A stretch of 17,246 nucleotides of DNA, taken from Chitinophaga pinensis. GTDB lineage: Bacteria; Bacteroidota; Bacteroidia; UKL13-3. The notes below the pieces were generated by a model that was given only the letters and a program-made list of their open reading frames with translations, made no database searches and was not told where the DNA came from. The position numbers and the translations under genes are program-made. Below, in pieces: positions 9,201-14,069 of this stretch (the stretch's first letter is position 1; each line of letters starts with the position of its first letter). The stretch spans positions 1 to 17,246 of the forward strand of contig CAMCJW010000024.1 in the NCBI GenBank assembly GCA_945875195.1. Direction: 5' to 3'.

Positions 9201-10475
9201 TGGTCTTATAGTTAACAATGGGGTACTTGCATTACAGCTAGGGCAAAAATTAGGAATTTTATTTATAGCCAAAGGAAAAGTTTCACCAGTGGCAACTGAA
9301 TATAATGAGTTGGTTAATGAGAAAGTTACAGGGCCTGTTGCGCCTACAACATTCAATTCATTTATTGCAGCAGTTAAAGTTGGGTATGCTCCACCTGAGC
9401 CAATGGTATAATCTCCATTAAATCTTGGCCTAATCGTTCTAGTTCCTACTGGCGCGCTAATTAATGGAAAAAAACTCCTAATTGTTGTGGCAGAATCATA
9501 TGTACCTGAAACAAATTCCGCATCTAACAAATTGTTTGGAGTTGCTGTTGCATTTACATCATAAGCTAGCCAAAAATAGAGCGTGCTTGCAGTACAACCA
9601 CCAATTAACGTCTGGTCTCCAGTAACCGTGAAGGTGCCTCCAGGCGATGAAACTACAGAACCAAATGGTATTGCTGTGCTAAAAACAGAACTTGTTCCTG
9701 TATAATATACTTTTGCATTTGTAATATCTGAATTAATTGTTGTTCCATTGGTAGAAAAATTCAAAGATTTTAACTTCAATGCACTTCCAGCACCAGTTAC
9801 TTGAACTGGTATAGAAATAATAGCCTGGTCAATCGCACCATTTGGCACTACGGATGTTATAGGTTGAGTGGTAGTTGATGAAGTAAACGACATCAATGGA
9901 GGGGTTAAAAAATTTACATTGTAATCTTCTGTTTCTCCATAAGTAGAATTTAAACAAGGGGTAACTGAAGTAGCTGAAGTTGTCTCCAAATCAACAATTC
10001 TCATTCTAGTTGGTCCAGGTGTTACCGTTCCAGGTACCGTAAAAGAAGCTGTATGCGTAGATGGAAATGGATTGGTAGCAGTAAATGTTGCAATTAACTC
10101 TGTAGCTTCATCAAAAGTCCCATCCTTATTATAGTCTATCCAAACCTTGGCAATATTATTGTAAAAAAAACCATTACATTGAGTAAGCGTTACAGAAATT
10201 GTGTAGGTGCTGCAGGGCACTAAATTTGGCGCCGCAACTGAACTGGTAAAATTTTGATACTGCGGAGTAACAACATTACAAAAAGAAGTATTATCCAGCA
10301 AAGTAGTTACTCCTTGGGTAATTTTTACATTGACAATTTCATCATCTGCAGTACTAGAAAAACCACTTGTACAATAAGTTTGGGCTGAGCCAATTTTTAA
10401 TAAAAATAAAAATAACGTTGTAAATAGGATTAACCTTTTAACCCTTGGTTGAAATCTAAAGTTGAAATAATTCAT
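1..10475 (-). CDS. Giant exported multi-module beta-helix protein (GEVED, BNR_assoc_N-like, three and a bit helix/Ig units); C-terminus outside window
   Basis: Reading leftward from the ATG at 10475, the frame stays open to the window edge: 3,491 codons with no stop. Residues 1-31 form a signal peptide (basic FRFQPRVKR, a Leu/Phe-rich core, cleavage likely after GSA before QTYC). Residues 34-190 match the GEVED domain of Bacteroidota surface proteins: a W-I-D-Y-N-K-D-G motif at 112-119 and G-E-T-E-D-Y-N at 180-186. Residues about 190-350 resemble the BNR_assoc_N beta domain (NAKVYYTGTS, TGDQTL). From residue 356, three units of 1,071, 1,009 and 990 residues each hold a parallel beta-helix with rungs like SGNTISNL, then an Ig-like domain with YYYVVAQD; a fourth unit begins at residue 3,426. 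No enzymatic motif is visible, so adhesion or a surface-structure role is inference. A type IX sorting domain would be expected past the edge. Frame and domain order are clear; function is not. Confidence 0.93.
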   Translation of the reverse strand, partial: MNYFNFRFQPRVKRLILFTTLFLFLLKIGSAQTYCTSGFSSTADDEIVNVKITQGVTTLLDNTSFCNVVTPQYQNFTSSVAAPNLVPCSTYTISVTLTQCNGFFYNNIAKVWIDYNKDGTFDEATELIATFTATNPFPSTHTASFTVPGTVTPGPTRMRIVDLETTSATSVTPCLNSTYGETEDYNVNFLTPPLMSFTSSTTTQPITSVVPNGAIDQAIISIPVQVTGAGSALKLKSLNFSTNGTTINSDITNAKVYYTGTSSVFSTAIPFGSVVSSPGGTFTVTGDQTLIGGCTASTLYFWLAYDVNATATPNNLLDAEFVSGTYDSATTIRSFFPLISAPVGTRTIRPRFNGDYTIGSGGAYPTLTAAINELNVVGATGPVTFSLTNSLYSVATGETFPLAINKIPNFCPSCNASTPLLTIRPVSSSTGVLIENLAAGAFSIFNLNGAQYVSFDGRPGGTGTSNTMVISNGNGANPAINIVNDAKGVIVQHCFIKSANTSTISGAIAIGGTTGVNGNDSIAIMNNNIRSYANTAIAPTLANGIYAAGQSLAAQNDYYTISNNNFYNFLNSGISVASTGSGNGAYWNITGNSFYDTTALNVSTSAMVAINFVPSTGTANSFGHVISNNYFGGTAPMCAGSALNFSGTFGSFTAIVASNTTSATQTLIQNNVIQNINMSATAGSRSLTGIQTQSAGSFLIGGSGPNIIGHASTANSIVSANNGAIVGISNTSSGIHTITNNTIANINMTNIGTAAAFRGILSSAGSGTQTITGNGVYNIKLLGTNTGSALAAGFVGIGVSSSPTSLVFSNNTIGGSLGVNSNLQAGTHTMVGIAYAGFGSNNLIQNNIISNYNSNSTFSGSTTIAAINGLLVSGGTNTISGNTIQNLRLGNASAWQLNGVMASGGTNTITSNTVSNLSTITTANVNTTTNAMLNGMMLSGTSVTTVTNNTIDSLTSIPTIAGGTEIQGIYLAGATGNIVTGNVITRILTNSSAISQTAPSIIGININSTGLNQTVSQNTIHSLANSNTTAAAFITGIAHNSSNTFLNNTTLITRNNIHSFSLVTSAAGGFTGLNITNSVATVQNNQIRLGYDAAGVMQAGPFVRRGILFTGSNVGGALGLKIYHNTVYIAGTHAAGTSNTAAIEFTSVLATGTADVRNNIFANVASGGTGFHCGIKVLGTTFLNSNNNLYYFPGTGGRMGMNNLTAYTTITGLTGWAAATRLDGNSGIGDPNFVLPTGTSITGSVKLQSPTPAEGMGDATASVADNFDGLARGTRTPVDVGADAGNFTLSTDNFAPIIAFTPLANTFLTSNRTLTVSITDGGGIPTTGLFIPRIYFKKNNLGTYASAAGTLDLGTATSSQWSFTIDHSLVSGIAPNDSIYYYVVAQDLVGNIVSSSPYAVATDVNTIVANPAPNTILNNYRMTSTLTSTILVGAGNAITSLTANDATGLFFNINNGAISSNTDVQITSNLTETGAAQLNTIAQVSGGALGSYGYTLTIRPATNTQFVVSGAAASGLIRLSGASNVTFTGISPTGASTDTNLVFMNTSNAVVFQYSNDASNHALTNLVIKGANTSTFSGLVLIAGAGVGSGNDNIAITGCNIYSSAIVASPYANAIYLTGTTNKENDNITINNNNIFNFSSAGMILTTGAGNALVINNNHFYNNNPFLPSTALTGIQISNTFSNGDTISGNYIGGRARFCGGLSLTNTGAVTFNGINCSVGSATGVSIQGNTIQNINFNSTTASTFTGIQVTAGVANIGGVSGNTIGSSVVTNNIIHAGNALVTGIIYSGSNAVIASNNTIANINHTNALTTGSLKGIVMSNTSNGITVNNNTINNLNTISGNTGSTNLASLVGIAVSSFGSSQTINNNLIFNLNNTGISFSAVKVIGIVATSGVNNISGNQIRNLSNSNVSTGTTTSASLIGLMHTSSSTGGVISNNLVDTLNQSAVGLTQTIGFYATGASLTLTDNIVRKLYSYSSSSSTLSGSAIIGISYNGGSSNINVSRNTIHSLYSLNNLANIGQSLIGLYTSISTVGTNVVNRNNIHSISCASTNPATIHGIYANAGTTNYTNNMVRLGFDADGTPLNQGMYNIFGISLGTSSANNFYHNSVYVTNNFAQQPTFLNTHFTAAFNQTTQSFGSIINIKNNIFMNEGVNFNTGNYLTSGVHAAMKLASTSFVISNFNIFSVGDTTDGAVYVMVGTSTLGASNLNYTFFKGFTGTGNLPSWQASNQVTPFDFNSGAGNPSFRNTFGNASTGNLRLNASNPAEGAGDPSLTLVVLDDFDGGLRSDSTGVDIGADAGNFTKSPDIFPPSITYTALTNTAVLTNRTINVTITDNVGVSNTLGSRPTMYYKKNSNATLTTAVGTLNAGILTNGTWSFDFDHSAIGAVLGDTVNYFFVAQDAAQNTRVAPIFGIASDVNSILDSPNVLSSYLISAPLPTVLNVGPGETYRCLTCAGDTGLFNAINNGFLSGNTIINITGDTLIESGAVALNSWLETSAGVQGSYNYSLTIRPGTGGLNTKKLIISDFAGITLRFVGTDNLTLTGVGAGGSSTDTNLVIRNRNLTSGVIGLTNDANRNTFTNLIVEGRSSSTNTLFTIGSTTNTTGNDSILIANSYFRADTTTNNAGNGIVSSGTVGKENDNITIQNCYFNSFNQAAVFMNAGTGNNIGIRNNHIYHNSNTPPTSALFLGILFQNTTLSNNDTIVGNFIGGSGPNASLPSFNSANASGFEGMRIAVGSVTGAYINNNIIQNVVNNSGGIIGINLTGGINVVSNNTIGSVTANSLTSNANSAVVGIQSSTTSDITIQSNTNRNLLANNIGTIAAVRGIMVSSGSTNFSLVTGNSISNLTTQSTSSSSTTSSSLVGIGISSFSPSQTITNNAISNLSNFNFTVHSTTSYGIFATGGLNNISNNTINGISNPSSSISSGTFAAIHGIFNSSTVAAQVVSNNTIINLRNLPTVPAATQIGGIVFINSPAGINVSGNTISNMSTNSISTGTTTASPILGLSYNGSGINNTISGNTIHSLSLNTPNFTNTQVIGLFYQGTTTGNNFITRNTIHSLRNTSLGNGLIIGIQNNAGFGTFSNNMIRLGIDSAGIASSNQMEVRGIFHNTTTGCNYYHNTVYIGASPNAGTTPTYAFFNSSTITTGFVLNLRNNIFYNASSNLGSANGFHYAVKLNDLLRLNSNNNLFAATGTGAMLFGTLSDISSLRGTGGWNVTTGLDYNSGVATAPFFQNATGNASLVNLRLNASNPVEGGADASISSLVSVDIDNNSRSGLTGADIGAHAGVFTMTPDALTPTITFATLGNTGDNVGPRTLSNVVVSDLGGVPLTGANAARIYYKKGVNGAYTNAAATTNSGTANSATFSFTLDYTTVGGVTSNDTVFYYVLAQDLAGNIISSAPFAVASDVNTVSAHPVNPNFYVIFPIIPANTVFKVGVGQAYTSLTGSGGMFEFLNNRSIAGNIEVRISSDLNESGLFGLNQIGENGVGNYTVTISP
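201..3170 (-). repeat. Protein repeat unit C (residues 2436-3425): beta-helix plus Ig-like domain
   Basis: The unit opens with PTVLNVGPGETYRCLTCAG; the CLTC pair lies where unit A has CPSC. Landmarks are TGNDSILIANSYF, KENDNITIQNCYF, FIGGSGPNA, about a dozen rungs such as SNNTIINLRN, SGNTISNM and RNTIHSLRN, MIRLGIDSAG, YYHNTVYIGA, LRNNIFYN, GADIGAHAG (near 630-660) and an Ig-like domain with FYYVLAQDLAGN and ASDVNT (near 263-345). A Ser/Thr-rich loop (STSSSSTTSSS) is encoded around 1890-1930. At 990 residues it is the shortest complete unit. Confidence 0.85.
3171..6197 (-). repeat. Protein repeat unit B (residues 1427-2435): beta-helix plus Ig-like domain
   Basis: The opening TSTILVGAGNAITSLT resembles the start of units C and D more closely than that of A. 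Landmarks are GSGNDNIAITGCNIY, ENDNITINNN, YIGGRARFCGG, many NNTI/NTIHSL rungs, a serine-rich stretch (YSYSSSSSTLSGS, near 4530-4560), VRLGFDADG, FYHNSVYV, KNNIFMN, DIGADAGNF (from about residue 2293) and an Ig-like domain with NYFFVAQD and ASDVNS (about residue 2415). The order matches unit A, but amino-acid identity outside the landmarks is modest, so this is an old duplication. Confidence 0.85.
6198..9410 (-). repeat. Protein repeat unit A (residues 356-1426 of the giant protein): beta-helix plus Ig-like domain
   Basis: The unit opens with YTIGSGGAYPTLTAAINELN, a typical entry to a Bacteroidota beta-helix, followed by a CPSC pair. Landmarks in order are GNDSIAI, a second NDYYTI rung about 50 residues later, YFGGTAPMC, many rungs of the type NTISNL or NTIHSL, IRLGYDAAG, YHNTVYIAG, RNNIFAN, GDPNF, VGADAGNF (from about residue 1279) and an Ig-like domain ending in YYYVVAQDLVGN and ATDVNT (about residue 1403). 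The same landmarks recur in the same order in units B and C. At 1,071 residues it is slightly longer than the others. Confidence 0.85.
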
Positions 10476-10854
10476 ATGATTTGGTTTTATATAATTTTTC
10501 TGCTTACTAGAATTAGCAGCAACCAAACCCATGAATAGAGATAAAAACTACAATAGTTTACTTCACAAATTTGGGCTCAATTCCCCCCAAATTTCTCTTC
10601 CCTTAAATACCTCAACTTTTTCTAATTTGTAATAGTTTTATCAATAAGCAACTTTTGTTCGATTGTCCACTTTTTCGTTTTATAAACATAACAATGTGTT
10701 AACAATTTCCTCACTCACATCAACCTAACAATCGTTTGAATTATTCTAATAGACATAAAACTAATGTAAACAGCGTTAATAAACTTTTAAAAATTGTCTT
10801 TTTTTTAGAGAGAAATAAATAAATTATAGATTTTAATCAATTTTAAAGTTTTTT
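10476..10854. other. 379-nt AT-rich upstream region of the giant gene
   Basis: No gene is visible in this stretch, which lies between the stop of the WD40 gene and the start of the giant gene, both on the minus strand. It contains the inverted repeat described separately, a GTTAAC palindrome with two AACAAT copies near 10688-10706, and T-runs of eight at about 10799-10806 and 10849-10856. I could not identify a convincing promoter matching the Bacteroidota consensus (TTTG, then TAnnTTTG), nor a strong intrinsic terminator for the WD40 gene. There is no purine-rich ribosome-binding site before the ATG at 10475; the bases before it are AT-rich, as is usual in this phylum. Confidence 0.6.
10567..10594. 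promoter_or_regulatory. Perfect 9-bp inverted repeat upstream of the giant gene
   Basis: The plus strand reads AAATTTGGG (10567-10575), a 10-nt spacer, then CCCAAATTT (10586-10594). The arms are exactly complementary. The site is centred about 105 nt upstream of the giant gene's ATG. It could be a dimeric repressor or activator site, or a hairpin in the 5' leader of the mRNA. A run of six C (six G on the coding strand, 10583-10588) overlaps one arm. There is no U-tract after the hairpin on the coding strand, so it does not look like a simple terminator. Confidence 0.5.
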
Positions 10855-11775
10855 TTAAGATTTCAACTTCCAATAAATCATCTTTTTATCGTCACTTATA
10901 CTCACAAATTCTAACTCACTGATCCATGCAATTTTGTTCACAGAATTTACATGTGATTCGTTACGCGCTTTGTCTACCACTTTAAGTAATTCAAAATCCG
11001 CTAAAGCCCATATTTTTATGGACTTATCCATACTACAGGTTATAAAATAACTACCCTCTTTTTGAACCGAAATATGGTGAATATGTAAGTTGTGTGCAGG
11101 TATATCTTGAACCAATTCTAGGCTATTTTCAGCAATATTGATTCGCCATACATTTAAGTAAGCATCTCGCCCACCACTCAGTAAATACTGGCCATCAGAG
11201 GTAAATGTTAGCGAAAAAACTGAATTTTTATGTGCTGTAATTTTTGTTTTAAGGATTTCTAAATTATTACTTAATAAAACAATGGAATGGTCACTGGTTC
11301 CTGCTGCTAAAATGCCTTCTTTTTCATTAAAACTCAAACACCTCACACTCTTTTGAGCTATCTTTTTTAAACCCAACAACTCAAATGTATTGGCATCAAT
11401 CATAGAAATACTGCCATCTCCGCCTGCTGCGTATATCTTTTTCTCATTCAACTTTAGGTCGAATACACCCAGTTTGTGTATTTCTAAATTCTTCAGCTCT
11501 TCTTTTGTAATTAAATCTACCACATGAATATTTCCAGAAGCCAGGCCAATCCACAATTGCTGTTTTGGTTCAAACAGAAAAATACTATAAATAGGCTCCT
11601 TTAACCTGCAAATTAACCTGCCCTCATCAGGCTTTTGCAAATCCCATTCAACCACATAGCCATCTGTGGCACCTGTATAAACTTTCTTAGAAATTGGCGA
11701 ACAATACAGCCCATATATGTTTCCTACATGACCTTTAAACTCGGCAATCTTTGAAACCGAAACTTTTCTTTCCAT
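10855..11775 (-). CDS. WD40-repeat protein, single seven-bladed beta-propeller
   Basis: 306 residues with no signal peptide or membrane segment, so probably cytoplasmic. Seven WD40-like repeats are visible at about residues 10-46, 60-88, 100-128, 141-170, 179-211, 225-257 and 273-303. Typical features are GHV...DGYVVEWDL, AHKNSVFSLTF...GGRDAYLNVW, SMDKSIKIW and SDDKKMIYW. Seven blades make one closed propeller with no extra domain. Such proteins are protein-interaction scaffolds; no partner can be named from sequence. The frame stays open 46 codons further upstream, but I chose the ATG at 11775 (MERKVSVSKIAEFKGH) because the extension is Phe/Ile/Cys-rich, matches no WD40 pattern and would overlap the divergent transferase gene. 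The start is 51 nt from that gene's start. Confidence 0.88.
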   Translation of the reverse strand: MERKVSVSKIAEFKGHVGNIYGLYCSPISKKVYTGATDGYVVEWDLQKPDEGRLICRLKEPIYSIFLFEPKQQLWIGLASGNIHVVDLITKEELKNLEIHKLGVFDLKLNEKKIYAAGGDGSISMIDANTFELLGLKKIAQKSVRCLSFNEKEGILAAGTSDHSIVLLSNNLEILKTKITAHKNSVFSLTFTSDGQYLLSGGRDAYLNVWRINIAENSLELVQDIPAHNLHIHHISVQKEGSYFITCSMDKSIKIWALADFELLKVVDKARNESHVNSVNKIAWISELEFVSISDDKKMIYWKLKS

Positions 11776-11826
11776 CTTAATAAATATTGTAACAAAAATG
11801 AGCTTAAAAATATAAACTTGCACCAT
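11776..11826. promoter_or_regulatory. 51-nt divergent promoter region between WD40 and phosphopantetheinyl transferase genes
   Basis: Both starts must be served from this AT-rich gap or from within the neighbouring coding sequence. On the plus strand, TAAACTTG at 11813-11820 is one base from the Bacteroidota -7 element TAnnTTTG, with ATTG at 11786-11789 upstream at a rather long spacing of 23 nt. If used, transcription would begin almost at the ATG (11827), giving a nearly leaderless message. On the minus strand, CATTTTTG (complement of 11793-11800) is a similarly weak match. Neither is convincing alone. Confidence 0.3.
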
Positions 11827-12480
11827 ATGCCAATAGTGCTTACAAAAAATATTGAACCCAATGCCACGCTTGCAATTTGGCATATCACAGAAAACCAAGA
11901 ACAATTGCTCCAAATTTTGGGTGAAAACTACTTTGAATTAAACCACCACCTTAAAATAAACCAAGCAAATTCAAGGCATTACCTAGCAAGTAGAATTTTG
12001 CTCACAAGCCTCTTTCCCTCAAATAAAATTGTACTTTCTAAAAACCAAAATAACAAACCTAGCCTTCAAATAGATGGTATTGCTATGAAAATTTCTATTA
12101 CCCATTCCTTTGATTATGCGGCTATTTTATTTTGTACTGGTGGCGAATTAGGTCTAGATTTAGAAAAAATTGACCCCCGTATTGCAAGAGTAAAAACCAA
12201 ATTCATGAATGAAAATGAACTGCTTTTTGCTGGTGAGCCAGACCAAATAAAAATGCAAACGCTTATTTGGAGTGCCAAGGAAACCCTCTATAAATTGTAC
12301 AGCAATAAAGAAGTAGATTTTAAACAAAACTTACACATTTTACCTTTTTCCCTAAGCAACTTTGGCAGCCTTGAAACACTTATCATTAAAGGCGGTTTGA
12401 ACCAAAAAATCACTGTGCATTACGAGGAAATGAATAACTACATGCTCACTTATACCACCGACCAAATTATTGAATCATGA
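11827..12480 (+). CDS. 4'-phosphopantetheinyl transferase superfamily protein (Sfp/EntD type)
   Basis: 217 residues. Enzymes of this family move the 4'-phosphopantetheine arm of coenzyme A onto a serine of acyl, peptidyl or aryl carrier proteins, in the cytoplasm and with Mg2+. The family motifs appear in order: NKPSL (76-80), ISITHS (89-94, the usual S-H-S motif), GLDLE (109-113, with the metal-binding D111 and E113) and WSAKETLYK (148-156, with E152 and the lysines). The length fits the two-lobed Sfp-type fold rather than the short AcpS type. A TTG nine bases upstream is also in frame, but ATG at 11827 is preferred. Its last codons overlap the next gene by ATGA, so the two are probably translationally coupled. 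The carrier protein it serves is not in the window. Confidence 0.9.
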   Translation: MPIVLTKNIEPNATLAIWHITENQEQLLQILGENYFELNHHLKINQANSRHYLASRILLTSLFPSNKIVLSKNQNNKPSLQIDGIAMKISITHSFDYAAILFCTGGELGLDLEKIDPRIARVKTKFMNENELLFAGEPDQIKMQTLIWSAKETLYKLYSNKEVDFKQNLHILPFSLSNFGSLETLIIKGGLNQKITVHYEEMNNYMLTYTTDQIIES

Positions 12481-12881
12481 TACATAAAATTGAACACATT
12501 GGCATAGCCATAAAAGACGCAGAAAAATCTGAATCCATTTTTAACGCACTTTTTAACAACAAACCTTATAAAAGAGAAGTTGTTGAAAGCGAAATGGTTC
12601 AAACCATATTCTATCAAAATGGTCCAAATAAAATTGAATTGCTGCAAGCCTTATCTGAAGATAGTGCCATCGCAAAATTTATTGCCAAAAAGGGCGAAGG
12701 TATTCACCACATTGCTTTTGCCGTTGATGATATTGTTGTAGAATTAGCCCGATTAAAAGCAGAAGGCTTTCAATTAATAAATGAAACTCCCAAAGATGGT
12801 GCTGATAACAAGCTGATTGCTTTTGTTCACCCCAAAGACACCAATGGCGTTTTGATTGAACTTTGCCAAGAAAAACCTTAA
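12477..12881 (+). CDS. mce: Methylmalonyl-CoA epimerase (VOC superfamily)
   Basis: 134 residues, the normal family length. The enzyme interconverts the (R) and (S) epimers of methylmalonyl-CoA, linking methylmalonyl-CoA mutase with propionyl-CoA carboxylation or decarboxylation. The sequence shows two beta-alpha-beta-beta-beta VOC halves. The expected metal ligands are visible: H7 in the IEHIGIAI opening, E54 in KIELLQ, H77/H78 in GIHHIAF and E128 in GVLIELCQ. The start ATG lies inside the end of the transferase gene (ATGA, 12477-12480), and no other start is better. Its stop shares TTAA with the convergent TPR gene. A broader VOC enzyme is possible, but the HIGIAI and GIHHIAF motifs and the length fit the epimerase well. 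Confidence 0.92.
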   Translation: MIHKIEHIGIAIKDAEKSESIFNALFNNKPYKREVVESEMVQTIFYQNGPNKIELLQALSEDSAIAKFIAKKGEGIHHIAFAVDDIVVELARLKAEGFQLINETPKDGADNKLIAFVHPKDTNGVLIELCQEKP

Positions 12882-13195
12882 AAGGATATCTCCTCAATCA
12901 AACTTCGAAATTCATTGATGGTTTTCTGGTCTTTGCTCCCATTTAACAGTTGTAAACCTTTTTGTAAAATTTCAACTGATTCCTGTTCTTTATTCTGCTG
13001 CTGCAATAACAAACCCAATTGGTAATAAGCTGGAATATAGTTACTATCCATTTGTAAACATTGCCTCAAATACTTTTCAGCAACATCGTTTTGGTTCAAA
13101 CCGATATACTCTATAGCCAAAGCATATAATATAAAGGTATCAGCCTCATTTTCGGCTAAGAATTGTAATAGTTTTTCTAATCGTTGTACTTGCAT
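12878..13195 (-). CDS. Small tetratricopeptide-repeat protein
   Basis: 105 residues, with no signal peptide or membrane segment. Two TPR-like helix pairs are visible: about residues 19-49 (FILYALAIEYIGLNQNDVAE, then KYLRQCLQ) and 53-85 (YIPAYYQLGLLLQQQ, then ESVEILQKGLQLL). A final charged helix (KTINEFRSLIEEI) follows. This is enough for a small protein-binding solenoid; the partner is unknown. It converges on the epimerase gene and the two stop codons overlap in a TTAA at 12878-12881. Its start at 13195 is 116 nt from the divergent etfB start. Confidence 0.85.
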   Translation of the reverse strand: MQVQRLEKLLQFLAENEADTFILYALAIEYIGLNQNDVAEKYLRQCLQMDSNYIPAYYQLGLLLQQQNKEQESVEILQKGLQLLNGSKDQKTINEFRSLIEEISF

Positions 13196-13221
13196 TTCGG
13201 ATATTAAAAAATTCAGCTATT

Positions 13222-13248
13222 TTTGCAAACTCAAAAAAAGGTATTTTG
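13222..13248 (+). promoter_or_regulatory. Candidate Bacteroidota-type promoter for etfBA
   Basis: TTTG at 13222-13225 and TATTTTG at 13242-13248 resemble the -33 (TTTG) and -7 (TAnnTTTG) elements of the phylum's main sigma factor. The spacer is 16 nt, slightly short, and the -7 element is one base short of consensus. Transcription would start near 13253, leaving a leader of about 60 nt before the etfB ATG at 13312. The prediction rests on pattern only. Confidence 0.35.
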
Positions 13249-13311
13249 TGTTAATTTATACTCTTTTTATGGAGGATTTTCCGAATTCAATAAATTAAAT
13301 TATTATTACAT

Positions 13312-14049
13312 ATGAAAATTTTAGTTTGTATGAGTAATGTTCCAGACACCACAACTAAGGTGACTTTTGCAGAGAACAATACTAAATTCAATACACAAGG
13401 GGTTCAATTTATTATTAATCCATACGACGAATTGGCCTTAACAAGAGCCTTAGAAATTACCGAAAAACAAACAGGTACCGTTACCGTTGTAAATGTTGGT
13501 TTGGCAGATACAGAACCAAATGTGAGAAAAGCCTTAGCCATAGGTGCGCATGAGGCGGTTAGGATTAATGCTGAGCCATTAGATGCCTATTTTGTTGCAG
13601 AACAAATTGCCCATTATGCAAAAGGAGAAAATTTTGATGTAATTTTAACTGGCAGAGAAAGCATTGATTATAATGGTGGTATGGTGGCAGGACTTTTAGG
13701 AGAAATGTTAAACATGCCAAGCATCAATGTGATTACGGCTATTGAAATTGAAAATGGCATCGCACACCTTGAGAGAGATATTGATGGTGGTAGAGAAAAA
13801 TTGGATTGTCCTATTCCTTTTGTTGCCAGTGCCCAAAAGGAATTAACCGAGCCTCGTATTCCAAATATGCGCGGAATTATGGCCGCCAGAACCAAACCGT
13901 TAAAAGTGCTTGAACCTACAGGATCTCAAGCCAACACACTTACAACCTCCTTTGAACTGCCTGCTCCCAAGGGTGCTTGCAAGCTAATTGATGTTGCCGA
14001 CGCTGGTAAATTGATAGAATTATTGCACACTGAAGCTAAGGTTATTTAG
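13312..14049 (+). CDS. etfB: Electron transfer flavoprotein, beta subunit
   Basis: 245 residues. With EtfA it forms the soluble heterodimer that accepts electrons from acyl-CoA dehydrogenases and related flavoenzymes and passes them towards the quinone pool through ETF-quinone oxidoreductase. Diagnostic features are MKILVCMSNVPDT at the start, the NPYDE motif (37-41) of the nucleotide-binding fold, LTGRESIDYNGG (112-123) and the beta-subunit signature from DGGREKL (158-164) through LTEPRIPNMRGIMAARTKPL (178-197). The ATG at 13312 is the only sensible start. The etfA start follows 20 nt after the stop, so one operon is expected. Whether this ETF is bifurcating cannot be decided from what I can see. 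Confidence 0.95.
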   Translation: MKILVCMSNVPDTTTKVTFAENNTKFNTQGVQFIINPYDELALTRALEITEKQTGTVTVVNVGLADTEPNVRKALAIGAHEAVRINAEPLDAYFVAEQIAHYAKGENFDVILTGRESIDYNGGMVAGLLGEMLNMPSINVITAIEIENGIAHLERDIDGGREKLDCPIPFVASAQKELTEPRIPNMRGIMAARTKPLKVLEPTGSQANTLTTSFELPAPKGACKLIDVADAGKLIELLHTEAKVI

Positions 14050-14069
14050 TCCACTTAAAAATTAAATTG

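Noticed and set aside
1..10475. A sialidase or polysaccharide lyase function for the giant protein, suggested by the BNR_assoc_N-like domain and beta-helix
   Set aside because: No BNR Asp-box or lyase catalytic motif was seen. The Ser/Asn-rich rungs look structural, so an enzyme name would be over-called.
11776..11913. N-terminal extension of the WD40 protein starting at 11913
   Set aside because: The extra 46 residues do not fit a WD40 blade, are not a convincing signal peptide and overlap the start of the divergent transferase gene.
12450..12897. Minus-strand open frames across the epimerase gene (12450-12647 and 12679-12897)
   Set aside because: They are antisense shadows of a well-supported gene on the other strand, with no recognisable motif.
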